Program-made: the position numbers and the translations under genes
Notes under the pieces: generated by a model
Database searches by the model: none
The model's input: the letters and a program-made list of their open reading frames with translations, nothing else
Told to the model about the DNA's origin: nothing
Shown here: one piece after another, positions 51,263 to 59,966 of the stretch
How positions within the stretch are numbered: position 1 is the first letter of the stretch
How the letters are laid out: each line of letters opens with the position of its first letter
Assembly (NCBI GenBank): GCA_031551865.1
Contig: JAVBMY010000004.1
Span: forward strand, 124,001 to 188,000
Direction: 5' to 3'
From: Rikenella sp031551865
GTDB lineage: Bacteria > Bacteroidota > Bacteroidia > Bacteroidales > Rikenellaceae
Length of the DNA stretch: 64,000 bases

Positions 51263-52827
51263 TGCGCGGGAGGATAGTCAAGCGAAAAGTGCAGGCCGAT
51301 GCTCTCTTTGAGTTGCTGGGCCTGTTTTATGATCAGGTAGCCGATGGTGATCATGTTACGGAGTTCGCAAAGGCGTTTCGACAGGGTCGATCGGCGGTAG
51401 AGGTGTTCTGTTTCTTCGTAGATGATTTGCAGGCGGTCCATGGCGCGTTCGAGACGCAGGTTGGAGCGCACGATGCCGACATAATTCGACATGATCTGCT
51501 GCATCTCTTTGGTGCTTTGAGTGATGAGCACCATCTCCTCGGGGTGCGAGGTGCCTTTGTAGTCCCAGTCGGGCAGGCCGTCCTGGAGTTCGAGTTCGCG
51601 GAATACGTGCAGCGAGTGGCGGGCGGCACGTTCGGCATACACCACGGCCTCTACCAGCGAATTTGATGCCAAACGGTTCGCGCCGTGCAATCCCGTCGAG
51701 GCGGCCTCTCCTATACAGTATAGGCGATTGAGCGAAGTCTGACCGTCGGTATCGACCCTCACGCCACCGCAACAATAGTGGGCCGCGGGGGCCACGGGGA
51801 TCATGTCGCGGGTCATGTCGATGTCGATCGACAGGCATTTGGCATTGATGCTCGGGAAATGCTCCCGGGTAGCCTCAGGGGGCAGGTGGGTCAGGTCGAG
51901 GTAGGCGTATTCGTCGCCCCGGAGCTTCATCTCGTAGTCGATGCTGCGGGCCACCACGTCGCGCGGGGCAAGAGCCCCCATCGGGTGATATTTGTACATG
52001 AACTCGACGCCGTCCTGCGTGCGGAGCTTGGCCCCGAAACCGCGCACCGCCTCGGAGATCAGGAACGACGGGCGCTCGCCGGGATTGTAAAGCGACGTGG
52101 GGTGGAACTGTATGAACTCCATGTTCTCGATGATGCCTTTGGCGCGGTGTACCATGGCAATGCCGTCGCCGGTGGCTCCGGCCGGATTGGTGGTCGTGTC
52201 ATAGATATTCCCTACCCCTCCGGAGGCCAGCGCGGTTATGCGCGAACGCACGGTCACGACTTCGGACGTGCCGAGTTCCAGCACATACGCGCCATAACAT
52301 TCTGTACCGGGGATCGAGCGCTTGACCAGTTTGCCGAGGTGGTGCTGGGTGATCAGGTCGACGGCAAAATGACGCTCCCATATCTCGATGTTCGGGTGTT
52401 GTTCAACCCGCTCGGCCAGGCGGTTCTCGATTTCGGCGCCCGTATAGTCTTTATGGTGGAGGATACGGCTTTGGGAATGTCCTCCTTCGCGGGCCAGTTC
52501 GTACAATCCGGTCTCAGGCACCCGGTCGAAATTAACACCCCATCCGATCAGCCGCCCAATGGCTTCGGGGGCGTTGCGGACAACCAGCTCGACCACTTCG
52601 CGATTGTTCTTGCCCGAGCCGCAGGTCATCGTATCCTCGATATGCTGTTCGAACGAGTCGGGCGCATAGGTAACGGCAGATACGCCACCCTGGGCTTTAT
52701 AAGTGTTGGTATCGCGCAGTTCGCCTTTGGTGACGAGGATCACCCGGCCCTGGTCGGCTACCTGTAACGCATAGCTGAGCCCGGCGATACCGGACCCTAT
52801 AATAAGGAAATCGCAATCTCTATTCAT
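51259..52827 (-). CDS. nadB: L-aspartate oxidase
   Basis: A 522-residue flavoenzyme that oxidises aspartate to iminoaspartate for NAD synthesis. The FAD motif FLIIGSGIAGLSYALQ follows the ATG at 52827. AQGGVSAVT, the HKDYTGAEIENRLAE region and HPTSLYNPGERPSFLISEAVRG are active-site segments. It resembles FrdA, but the length, the CGGVRVDTDGQTSLNRLYCIGEAASTGLHGANRLASNSL block and absence of the quinone-linked subunits show NadB. In anaerobes, fumarate is the usual electron acceptor. nadA and nadC are not in the window. Confidence 0.94.
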   Translation of the reverse strand: MNRDCDFLIIGSGIAGLSYALQVADQGRVILVTKGELRDTNTYKAQGGVSAVTYAPDSFEQHIEDTMTCGSGKNNREVVELVVRNAPEAIGRLIGWGVNFDRVPETGLYELAREGGHSQSRILHHKDYTGAEIENRLAERVEQHPNIEIWERHFAVDLITQHHLGKLVKRSIPGTECYGAYVLELGTSEVVTVRSRITALASGGVGNIYDTTTNPAGATGDGIAMVHRAKGIIENMEFIQFHPTSLYNPGERPSFLISEAVRGFGAKLRTQDGVEFMYKYHPMGALAPRDVVARSIDYEMKLRGDEYAYLDLTHLPPEATREHFPSINAKCLSIDIDMTRDMIPVAPAAHYCCGGVRVDTDGQTSLNRLYCIGEAASTGLHGANRLASNSLVEAVVYAERAARHSLHVFRELELQDGLPDWDYKGTSHPEEMVLITQSTKEMQQIMSNYVGIVRSNLRLERAMDRLQIIYEETEHLYRRSTLSKRLCELRNMITIGYLIIKQAQQLKESIGLHFSLDYPPAQ

Positions 52828-52831
52828 TCTG

Positions 52832-52862
52832 GTTGTAAAGTTAATATGTTTGCTTAAATTTG
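52832..52862 (+). promoter_or_regulatory. Promoter of the rseC-rnf operon
   Basis: GTTG (52832-52835) and TAAATTTG (52855-52862) are separated by 19 bases and form a good Bacteroidota promoter with the start about 24 bases before the rseC ATG. A seven-of-eight -7 match for nadB (52836-52843) lies on the opposite strand. Confidence 0.5.
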
Positions 52863-52892
52863 TGGCAATTTTTCGTATATACTTCATTTGCA

Positions 52893-53309
52893 ATGTCCCG
52901 GGAAACCATTCGCGAAACAGCCGTAGTCACTAACGTTACCGACAAAGAAGTAACTCTCGAAGTGTGCACCCCCGAGGCCTGCCACGCCTGCAACGCCAAA
53001 AACATCTGTAACCAAAGCGGTGGCGGAAAAACCCGCGAGATCACGCTGCTCAACGACGGACAGGGTTACACGCCCGGCGACCACGTCGTGTTGGTGATGC
53101 GCCATTCGGCCGGATTCCTGGCTGTGGGCATCGCCTACCTGATTCCCGTTTTCTTATTGATCGGCACCCTGCTCGGCCTGCAATGGGCCGGGTTCAGCGA
53201 CATTACTTCCGGGCTGGTTTCCCTGTTGGTCGTTATCCTTTATTACCTCATCATACGGCTCGTACGTTCGCGGGTCGAACCCAAGCTAACCATAGAAATC
53301 GAAAAATGA
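52893..53309 (+). CDS. rseC: RseC/MucC-family protein
   Basis: A 138-residue membrane protein. The N-terminal cytoplasmic part has a four-cysteine group (CTPEACHACNAKNIC), typical of RseC and possibly redox-active or iron-sulfur binding. Two membrane helices follow (about 73-93 and 100-120). RseC proteins occur upstream of rnfB in Bacteroidota and are thought to help Rnf or SoxR-reducing complexes. It overlaps rnfB by four bases. The start at 52893 is preferred to an upstream one because it follows the promoter. Confidence 0.87.
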   Translation: MSRETIRETAVVTNVTDKEVTLEVCTPEACHACNAKNICNQSGGGKTREITLLNDGQGYTPGDHVVLVMRHSAGFLAVGIAYLIPVFLLIGTLLGLQWAGFSDITSGLVSLLVVILYYLIIRLVRSRVEPKLTIEIEK

Positions 53310-54217
53310 ACGAAACGCTACTCTACACCGTCATCATACTGGTGGGGCTGGGGGCCGTGGCGGCCGTCGTGCTCTACTTCGTGGCGCAGAAATTTCACGT
53401 CTACGAAGACCCGCGCATCGACCAGGTCGAAGCCATGCTTCCCGCAGCCAACTGCGGCGGATGCGGATTCCCCGGTTGCCGCGGCATGGCTGACGCCCTT
53501 GTGGCGAACGACGACATCTCGGCGCTGTTTTGCCCCGTAGGCGGTGCCGCCACGATGAAAGCCGTGGCCGACTTCCTCGGCAAATCAACTCCTGAGAAAG
53601 AACCTACCGTGGCTGTCGTACGCTGCGCCGGCGCGCCCTGCCACCGCCCGCGCACCAACATCTACGACGGAGCTGCATCGTGCGCCGTAGTAGCCTCGCT
53701 CTACGGTGGCGAGACCGGCTGCGCCTTCGGTTGCCTCGGCAAAGGCGACTGCACGCTGGTCTGCACGTTCGACGCCATCCATATGAATCTTGAAACCGGC
53801 CTTCCCGAAGTCGACGAAGAGAAGTGCACCGCCTGCGGCGCCTGCGTCAAAGCCTGCCCGAAAATCATCATCGAGTTGCGCAAAAAAGGCCCCAAATCTC
53901 GCCGAGTGTTCGTCAGCTGCGTCAGTAAGGACAAAGGTGCCGTCACGCGCAAAGCCTGCGCCGTGGGATGCATCGGTTGCGGCAAATGCGTCAAGGCCTG
54001 CGCCTTCGACGCCATCACCCTTGAAAACAACCTCGCCTACATCGATCCGGCCAAGTGCCGCCTCTGCCGCAAATGCGTGACCGAGTGCCCTACCAACGCC
54101 ATCTGGGAAGTCGGTTTCCCGCCACGCCCGCCGAAAACCGAAACCGCAGAATCCGCCGTCGCACCTGTTGCTGCGCCCAACACCATCCAAAACGAAGGAG
54201 GAGCCACCCATGCTTAA
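53306..54217 (+). CDS. rnfB: Rnf complex subunit RnfB
   Basis: A 303-residue iron-sulfur protein that is the entry for ferredoxin electrons to the Rnf complex. One N-terminal membrane helix (about 5-28) is followed by an NCGGCGFPGCRGMADAL cluster domain and two pairs of 4Fe-4S motifs (CTACGACVKACP, CIGCGKCVKACAFDA and CRLCRKCVTECP). The extra cysteines (CAGAPC near residue 112, CAFGCLGKGDC) fit the large RnfB of anaerobes. It is translated in coupling with rseC and rnfC. Confidence 0.95.
   Translation: MNETLLYTVIILVGLGAVAAVVLYFVAQKFHVYEDPRIDQVEAMLPAANCGGCGFPGCRGMADALVANDDISALFCPVGGAATMKAVADFLGKSTPEKEPTVAVVRCAGAPCHRPRTNIYDGAASCAVVASLYGGETGCAFGCLGKGDCTLVCTFDAIHMNLETGLPEVDEEKCTACGACVKACPKIIIELRKKGPKSRRVFVSCVSKDKGAVTRKACAVGCIGCGKCVKACAFDAITLENNLAYIDPAKCRLCRKCVTECPTNAIWEVGFPPRPPKTETAESAVAPVAAPNTIQNEGGATHA
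54195..54201 (+). promoter_or_regulatory. Shine-Dalgarno site of rnfC
   Basis: AAGGAGG lies eight bases before the rnfC ATG and inside the rnfB coding end. Strong Shine-Dalgarno sequences are rare in this window, and this one decides the start of rnfC at 54210. Confidence 0.7.
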
Positions 54218-55550
54218 GACATTCAAAATGGGTGGTGTCCACCCGCACGACCACAAACTCAGCCGCGAGGTAGCCATCGCCGAATTCCCCGTGCCTTCGA
54301 GCGTGACCATCCCGTTGGGGCAACACATCGGCGCCCCCGCCAATCCCACTGTGCAAAAAGGCGACAAAGTCAAAGTCGGTGACCTGATCGGCGCCGCCAA
54401 CGGCTTCGTGTCGGCCAACATCCACAGTTCGGTGAGCGGCACCGTGACCGCCGTGGAACCGGCTCTCGACGGTGGAGGTGTCCGACGCCCGGCCGTCACC
54501 ATCGCCGTCGAGGGCGACGAGTGGAATCCTGCCATCGACCGCAGCACGGTCCTCATGCGCGAGTGTACCCTTACTCCCGCCGAGATCATCGGCAAGATCG
54601 CCGCAACCGGCATCGTGGGGCTCGGTGGTGCCACCTTCCCCACACAGGTAAAACTGAGCGTCCCGCAGGGAAAGACCGCCGAGATGCTGATTATCAACGG
54701 TGTGGAGTGCGAACCCTACCTGACCGCCGACCACCGCGTAATGCTCGAACGCAGCGAAGAGCTGCTCGTGGCCTGCACGATCGTGATGCGCGCCTTGGGC
54801 GTCGGCAAATGCCTGATCGGCATCGAAAACAACAAGCCCGACGCCATCACCCGCCTGCGTTCGCTCGTCACCGCCGGGAACTACGCCGGCATCGAAGTGG
54901 TCGCGCTCAAAGTACGCTACCCGCAGGGCGGCGAAAAACAACTCATCAATGCCCTTACCGGCCGCGAAGTACCCAGCGGCGCCCTGCCCATCGACGTGGG
55001 CGCTGTGGTGCAGAACATCGGCACGATGCTCGCCATCTACCAAGCCGTGCAGAAGAACCGCCCGATCATCGACCGCGTAGTGACAGTGACCGGCAAAGCA
55101 CTGGCCACGCCGGCCAACCTGCTTGTACGCATCGGCACGCCCATTTCGGCACTGGTCGAAGCCTGTGGCGGATTACCCGAAGACACCGGCAAAGTGATCA
55201 ACGGCGGCCCGATGATGGGACGCGCCATGTCGAACCTCGACGCCCCCGTCACCAAAGGTACTTCAGGAATCCTGATGCTTCCGGGCAAAGAGTCGAAACG
55301 CGCCAAGGGCACCTATTGCATCAGTTGCGCACGCTGCGTAAGTGCCTGCCCGATGGGCCTGGAGCCCTATCTGCTCGGCAAACTGTCGAAACTCGGCCTT
55401 ACCGAACGTACCGCCGACGAAAGAATCACCGATTGCATAGAGTGCGGATGCTGTTCGTACAGCTGCCCGGCCGTGTTGCCCCTGCTCGACAACATCCGCA
55501 TGGGCAAAGCCGCCGCCATGGCCTACTTGCGCGCGAAAACGGCAAAATAG
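54210..55550 (+). CDS. rnfC: Rnf complex subunit RnfC
   Basis: A 446-residue peripheral subunit with NADH, FMN and iron-sulfur sites. FKMGGVHPHDHKLS starts the protein, VGLGGATFPTQVKL and NGVECEPYLTADHRVMLE belong to the NADH/FMN fold, and the two C-terminal 4Fe-4S motifs are CISCARCVSACPMG and CIECGCCSYSCP. It overlaps the end of rnfB by eight bases and has a strong ribosome binding site. Unlike normal Rnf operons, a 548-base gene-free stretch separates it from rnfD. Confidence 0.95.
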   Translation: MLKTFKMGGVHPHDHKLSREVAIAEFPVPSSVTIPLGQHIGAPANPTVQKGDKVKVGDLIGAANGFVSANIHSSVSGTVTAVEPALDGGGVRRPAVTIAVEGDEWNPAIDRSTVLMRECTLTPAEIIGKIAATGIVGLGGATFPTQVKLSVPQGKTAEMLIINGVECEPYLTADHRVMLERSEELLVACTIVMRALGVGKCLIGIENNKPDAITRLRSLVTAGNYAGIEVVALKVRYPQGGEKQLINALTGREVPSGALPIDVGAVVQNIGTMLAIYQAVQKNRPIIDRVVTVTGKALATPANLLVRIGTPISALVEACGGLPEDTGKVINGGPMMGRAMSNLDAPVTKGTSGILMLPGKESKRAKGTYCISCARCVSACPMGLEPYLLGKLSKLGLTERTADERITDCIECGCCSYSCPAVLPLLDNIRMGKAAAMAYLRAKTAK

Positions 55551-56098
55551 CCTTCATCCTCCGCCATCGTAGGCCGCCCTTGGGCTACCCAGCCATATTT
55601 GATGCAAATTGTCCGGTGACACAACACATAAAAACACCCAATTTCAATGGGGAGATTGCTTCGTCACAAGCTCCTCGCAATGACGAAAAAGATTTATAAC
55701 CCAAACACTGAATTACCAAACTATTTTCGGGAGTTCTCAACCCTGACAAGCTACATCGGATTGAAAAACACGAAAATTTCCAGGTTGATAGAGAAGGTGC
55801 CTGAGGTTTTGGTGCCGCAGCGTATAGATATGTGAGGACGCCAAAACCGCAATGCAACCGACGACCGAAACGGGAGTAATCAAACATGGCTTGATTACCG
55901 AGCAACAAGTAGAAGGAAAAAGCCGCAAAGCGGGCTTAACGAACTATATCAGCCTGAAAAACACAAAAATCATTTTTTGAATTTTTAGCCTTGCGGGCAA
56001 GGCTTGCGAGGGAGCCAGAAGGGAGCATATACGAAATATGTAACCGACGTAGCGACTGAGCGTAACGCAGTCTGAAAGGCTAAAAAACAAAAAGAACT
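55551..56098. repeat. Gene-free, repeat-built insertion inside the rnf operon
   Basis: No coding frame is convincing in these 548 bases. A 27-base motif (55751-55777) recurs at 55944-55970 with 22 identities. AGCRTATA recurs at 55819 and 56024, and AACCGACG at 55856 and 56042, so the stretch looks like two diverged units of about 190-205 bases. Inverted repeats are at 55805-55812/55841-55848, 55876-55883/55891-55898 and, as terminal arms, 55982-55992/56076-56086. A GTCATT-type repeat (55651-55685) precedes them. The region is transcribed if the operon is continuous; what it is remains unknown. Confidence 0.65.
55651..55685 (-). repeat. Dispersed GTCATTGCGAGGA-type repeat, copy 4
   Basis: Read on the minus strand, it runs CGTCATTGCGAGGAGC to GACGAAGCAATCTCC, nearly identical in both ends to copy 1 at 23333-23368. 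Confidence 0.65.
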
Positions 56099-57103
56099 AT
56101 GAGAATAATTTCCCCCTCCCCCCACCTGCACAGCGGCGCCTCGACCCCGTCGATCATGCGGGATGTGTTCATTGCCCTCGCCCCGGCTTTCCTGTTCTCT
56201 ATATTCGTATACGGACCCGAAGCGCTTTGGGTCACCGCCGTTTCGGTCGGCGCCTGCGTGCTGTTCGAATGGGCCATCACCCGGTTCCTGCTGAACCGGC
56301 CCTCGACCGTCGGCGACTGGTCGGCCGTGCTGACCGGCATACTGCTGGCCTTCAACCTGCCACCCTCGGTCCCGCTCTGGATCGTAGTGATCGGTGCATT
56401 CGTGGCCATAGCCATCGCCAAAATGTCGTTCGGCGGGCTGGGACGCAACCTGTTTAATCCCGCGCTCGTGGGCCGCGTGTTCCTGCTCGTGTCGTTCCCC
56501 GTGCAGATGACCACCTTCCCCACCACAGCCGCTGCCATGGCCACCGATGCCGTCTCGGGCGCCACCCCGCTGGCCCTGATCAAAGAAGCGTTGAAAAAAG
56601 GCGAATCGCTGTCATCGTTGATGCCGAACATCGACCTGAGCAACATGCTCTTCGGCTTTAAAGACGGTTCGCTCGGCGAGATCAGCGCCCTGCTGCTCAT
56701 CCTCGGCGGCGTCTACCTGCTCATCCGCCGCGTGATCACCTGGCACATTCCCGTCTACGTGCTCGGCACGATGGCCCTGTTCGCCGGCATTTGCCACCTC
56801 GCCGCCCCTGAACATTACGCCACCCCCCTGTTCCATCTGCTGGCCGGCGGTGCCCTGCTCGGCGCCATCTTCATGGCCACCGATTACGTCACCTCGCCCA
56901 TGTCGCGGCACGGGATGCTCATCTACGGTATCGGCATCGGCGCAATCACCATGCTCATCCGCCTGTGGGGAGCCTACCCCGAGGGCATGTCATTCGCGAT
57001 CCTGATCATGAATGCCGCCGTGCCCCTGATCAACATGTACGCCAAACCCTCGCGCTTCGGCACCGTGAAAGTCGCCAAAATCAAACCGGCCAAAAACCAA
57101 TAA
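56099..57103 (+). CDS. rnfD: Rnf complex subunit RnfD
   Basis: A 334-residue membrane subunit with about nine helices that holds covalently bound FMN and forms part of the ion path. ISPSPHLHSGASTPSIMRDVFIAL is split over the first helix border, GRNLFNPALVGRVFLL is conserved, and AVSGATPLALIK carries the threonine for FMN attachment. It ends with a short basic tail. It starts 12 bases after the repeat element, and rnfG follows after seven bases. Confidence 0.95.
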   Translation: MRIISPSPHLHSGASTPSIMRDVFIALAPAFLFSIFVYGPEALWVTAVSVGACVLFEWAITRFLLNRPSTVGDWSAVLTGILLAFNLPPSVPLWIVVIGAFVAIAIAKMSFGGLGRNLFNPALVGRVFLLVSFPVQMTTFPTTAAAMATDAVSGATPLALIKEALKKGESLSSLMPNIDLSNMLFGFKDGSLGEISALLLILGGVYLLIRRVITWHIPVYVLGTMALFAGICHLAAPEHYATPLFHLLAGGALLGAIFMATDYVTSPMSRHGMLIYGIGIGAITMLIRLWGAYPEGMSFAILIMNAAVPLINMYAKPSRFGTVKVAKIKPAKNQ

Positions 57104-57110
57104 TCCGACG

Positions 57111-57680
57111 ATGAAAAGCTCACTCAAAAATATGCTTGTGGTCTTGGTGGCCATTACCCTCATAGCCTCGATGGCCGTGGGCGGTATCTATCTGCTCACC
57201 AAAGAACGCATCGAAGTGGCCCAGAACGAAAAAGTCAACGACGCCCTGGCCGCCGTCCTGCCGAAATTCGACAATACCCCGGCCTTAGACGCAACGGAAA
57301 CCACCCTCGAAGGCGAATCCGTCAGGATCTATCCCGCCACCCTCGAAGGTGAACCCGTAGGCTGGGCCGTGGAGACTTTCTCGAAAAACGGTTTCGGAGG
57401 TAAAATATCGCTCATCGTGGGCTTCCTGCCCGACGGTACCATCAAAGACATCTCGGTGGTGAGCCACAACGAAACTCCCGGACTGGGCGACAAAATCGAG
57501 AAATCGAAATTCCCGCCCTTTGCCACACAGTTCGAAGGCAAGAATCCCGCCTCGTTCAACCTGACCGTCAGAAAAGACGGCGGAGATGTGGACGCCATCA
57601 CCGCCTCGACCATCAGTTCGCGCGCCTTTGCCGACGCCGTGCAGAAAGCCTACGACCTGTTCCGGAAGATCGAAAAATAA
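57111..57680 (+). CDS. rnfG: Rnf complex subunit RnfG
   Basis: A 189-residue subunit with an N-terminal membrane helix (about 8-29) and a periplasmic FMN-binding domain. GFGGKISLIVGFLPDGTIKDISVVSHNETPGLGDKI is split over the domain core, and the FMN attachment region is TASTISS with Thr167; the usual S/T-G-A-T is changed to T-A-S-T, a mild deviation. It lies between rnfD and rnfE. A 119-base gap with short inverted repeats follows before rnfE. Confidence 0.94.
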   Translation: MKSSLKNMLVVLVAITLIASMAVGGIYLLTKERIEVAQNEKVNDALAAVLPKFDNTPALDATETTLEGESVRIYPATLEGEPVGWAVETFSKNGFGGKISLIVGFLPDGTIKDISVVSHNETPGLGDKIEKSKFPPFATQFEGKNPASFNLTVRKDGGDVDAITASTISSRAFADAVQKAYDLFRKIEK

Positions 57681-57799
57681 CACCCGGGGCAGGGTCTTTT
57701 CCCCTGCGATTATACATAACAAGATCAGGTCGGGCCTATTGCCCAACCCGAAGAATCACCGGGGGGGCGCAGACGTACCCCTCGCAACGACAACCAGAC

Positions 57800-58513
57800 A
57801 TGGAAAATAACGAAATAAAAGCCGCACCTGTTGCAGAGCCTGTCACTTTAGCCACTGCCGCCGCCACCGCGGAGTCCGCCGCTATTCAGGCTAAAGCCGA
57901 GCCCGAAACGCCGGCCCGGAAAACCGGCGGCCAATGGGCCAACTTTACCAAAGGCATCATCAAGGAGAACCCCACGTTCGTGCTATTGCTCGGGATGTGC
58001 CCCACGCTCGGTACCACCACTTCGGCCGTCAACGGGATGAGCATGGGCATCGCCACGATGTTCGTGCTGGTGATGTCGAACATTGTGGTATCGCTCGTCA
58101 AGAACCTCATTCCCGCCAAAGTGCGCATTCCGGCGTTCATCGTCATCATCGCCTCATTCGTGACCGTCGTGCAGCTCGTGATGCAGGCCTATGTCCCCGC
58201 CTTGTACAACACGCTCGGCGTGTTCATCCCGCTGATCGTGGTGAACTGCATCATCCTCGGCCGCGCCGAAGCTTACGCCTCAAAGCACGGCCCTGTCGCC
58301 TCAATGATCGACGGACTCGGTATCGGTATCGGTTTCACGCTTTCGCTCACCCTGATCGGTGTCGTGCGCGAACTGCTCGGCACCGGTGCCATCTTTGGCA
58401 ACAAGTTCATCGAAGGCGACGGCATCCTGATCTTCGTGCTCGCCCCCGGCGCCTTCATCGCGCTTGGCTACCTGCTCGTGGCCTTCAACAAAATGACCGC
58501 TAAACTCCGATAG
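57800..58513 (+). CDS. rnfE: Rnf complex subunit RnfE
   Basis: A 237-residue membrane subunit with about six helices. The conserved start GIIKENPTFVLLLGMCPTLGTTTSA begins only at about residue 51. Before it is a 48-residue extension rich in alanine, proline and glutamate (AAPVAEPVTLATAAATAES) that is not in typical RnfE of about 200 residues. RELLGTGAIFG is another family block. RnfE and RnfA form the ion-conducting, 2Fe-2S holding core. rnfA follows after six bases. Confidence 0.94.
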   Translation: MENNEIKAAPVAEPVTLATAAATAESAAIQAKAEPETPARKTGGQWANFTKGIIKENPTFVLLLGMCPTLGTTTSAVNGMSMGIATMFVLVMSNIVVSLVKNLIPAKVRIPAFIVIIASFVTVVQLVMQAYVPALYNTLGVFIPLIVVNCIILGRAEAYASKHGPVASMIDGLGIGIGFTLSLTLIGVVRELLGTGAIFGNKFIEGDGILIFVLAPGAFIALGYLLVAFNKMTAKLR

Positions 58514-58519
58514 ACCGCC

Positions 58520-59092
58520 ATGGAATATTTTGTCATCATCATATCCGCTATTTTCGTCAATAACATCGTATTGGCGCAATTCCTCGGCATCTGCCCCTTT
58601 CTGGGCGTGTCGAACAAAGTATCCACCTCGCTCGGGATGGGGGGCGCCGTGACCTTCGTCATGGCCATCGCCTCGCTCGTAGCCTGGTTGTTGCAATACG
58701 GCGTGCTCGTGCCGCTGGGCATCGAATACATGCAGACCATTGTTTTCATCCTCGTGATCGCCGCGCTGGTGCAAATGGTCGAGATCGTGCTGAAAAAAGT
58801 GAGTCCCGCCCTCTACCAGGCACTCGGGATCTTCCTGCCCCTGATCACCACCAACTGCGCCGTACTTGGGGTTGCCATCCTGCTCGTCCAGAAAGAGTAT
58901 ACCCTCGGCGAGAGCGTGGTCTACTCGACCTCGATCGCCCTGGGTTTCACCCTCGCTATGGTGCTCTTCGCCGGGTTGCGCGAAAAGCTGGAGCTCAACG
59001 ACGTGCCCAGATCGATGAAAGGCGTGCCGATCGCCCTGGTAGTGGCAGGTATCCTGGCCATGGCCTTCATGGGGTTCTCGGGGCTCGTATAG
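58520..59092 (+). CDS. rnfA: Rnf complex subunit RnfA
   Basis: A 190-residue protein with six helices, the partner of RnfE in the membrane core. NNIVLAQFLGICPFLGVSNKV in the first helix and LPLITTNCAVLGVAIL in the fourth hold the conserved cysteines. It is last in the rseC-rnfBCDGEA operon, and a strong terminator follows. Confidence 0.95.
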   Translation: MEYFVIIISAIFVNNIVLAQFLGICPFLGVSNKVSTSLGMGGAVTFVMAIASLVAWLLQYGVLVPLGIEYMQTIVFILVIAALVQMVEIVLKKVSPALYQALGIFLPLITTNCAVLGVAILLVQKEYTLGESVVYSTSIALGFTLAMVLFAGLREKLELNDVPRSMKGVPIALVVAGILAMAFMGFSGLV

Positions 59093-59124
59093 GAAAGTGT
59101 CTGATCGTCACAATAATAAAGAGA

Positions 59125-59165
59125 AGAAGCCCGCAGATACTAAACGTATCTGCGGGCTTCTTTTG
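59125..59165 (+). terminator. Intrinsic terminator of the rnf operon
   Basis: A perfect 16-bp stem (59125-59140 with 59146-59161) with a five-base loop is followed by a T-run. Confidence 0.92.
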
Positions 59166-59202
59166 GGGAGATTGCCCCGTGGGGGCCTGCGATATTGGGT
59201 GA

Positions 59203-59241
59203 GTTCAGGCGGCGAAAGCAAGTCCTGTAATCCGCCTGAAC
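59203..59241 (-). terminator. Hairpin after ruvA
   Basis: A perfect 10-bp stem (59203-59212 with 59232-59241) with a 19-base loop lies 13 bases after the ruvA stop on the minus strand. There is no strong T-run, so terminator function is uncertain. Confidence 0.45.
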
Positions 59242-59254
59242 GAGAGAATTTCGC

Positions 59255-59863
59255 CTACATCTGCGTCAGCGCCTGGCGGATAATGTCCTCGGTCGAGGTG
59301 CCGGGCTGTTCGCGCACGATCTTTCCGACCGTCTTCTCGCAAGTGGCACGCGGGTAACCCAGGATCATCAGCGCCGACACCGCCTCTTCGATGCTTTCGG
59401 TCATACCGGCAAAGACACCTGCCGTGGCCGCGCTTTCGGGTGCCGCTCCGAGCGCCACGCCCAGCACTTTGTCGCGCAGGTCGACGATGGCCCGCTCGGC
59501 CGTTTTGGTACCGATACCCTTGATAGCCTTCAGCGCGGCGATATTGCCCGTTGAAATGATCGTAGCGATCTCGTCCGACGAATAGGCCGAAAGGATCACC
59601 AACGCCGTATTGGCACCGATCCCCGACACTGAGATCAACAGGCGGAATAATTCCCGCTCGGCCGGTGTATAAAACCCGTAGAACGACTGCGAGCCGTCGA
59701 ACGACGACTGGTGCAGGTGTAAATAGAGCATCGCTTCCTCGGCACTACCGATCGCGGTGTACGTCTGGAGGGAAATATGCACCCTGTAGCCCAGCCCGCC
59801 GCACTCCACTACTGTAAACGCCGGGGTGATCTGGACGAGCCGGCCTTTGATATACTCGTACAT
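59255..59863 (-). CDS. ruvA: Holliday junction helicase subunit RuvA
   Basis: A 202-residue protein that binds four-way junctions and recruits RuvB. The OB-fold starts MYEYIKGRLVQITPAFTVVECGGLGYRVHIS, split by two turns; the helix-hairpin-helix region contains LLISVSGIGANTALVILS and LKAIKGIGTKTAERAIVDLRDKV, and the small C-terminal domain ends in LGYPRATCEKTVGKIV. The ATG at 59863 is chosen because upstream residues are non-family and overlap the promoter. No ruvB or ruvC nearby. Confidence 0.95.
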   Translation of the reverse strand: MYEYIKGRLVQITPAFTVVECGGLGYRVHISLQTYTAIGSAEEAMLYLHLHQSSFDGSQSFYGFYTPAERELFRLLISVSGIGANTALVILSAYSSDEIATIISTGNIAALKAIKGIGTKTAERAIVDLRDKVLGVALGAAPESAATAGVFAGMTESIEEAVSALMILGYPRATCEKTVGKIVREQPGTSTEDIIRQALTQM

Positions 59864-59887
59864 AAACGTTTCTTGAAAATTATTCTT

Positions 59888-59935
59888 CAAAGGTAGGACT
59901 AAATTCGGAAGGCTCAGAAATTTTTCCCACCTTTG
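59888..59935. promoter_or_regulatory. Divergent ruvA and ompH -7 elements
   Basis: TACCTTTG on the minus strand (59888-59895) is an exact -7 match 25 bases before ruvA. CACCTTTG on the plus strand (59928-59935) matches seven of eight and would serve the OmpH gene. No good -33 for either. Confidence 0.4.
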
Positions 59936-59966
59936 TTGCTGCAAACACCGCAAAAACAATTCCTAA

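Noticed and set aside
55647..55835. 62-codon frame in the rnfC-rnfD gap
   Set aside because: It starts in a dispersed repeat, shows no signal or domain, and the repeat structure explains the sequence better.
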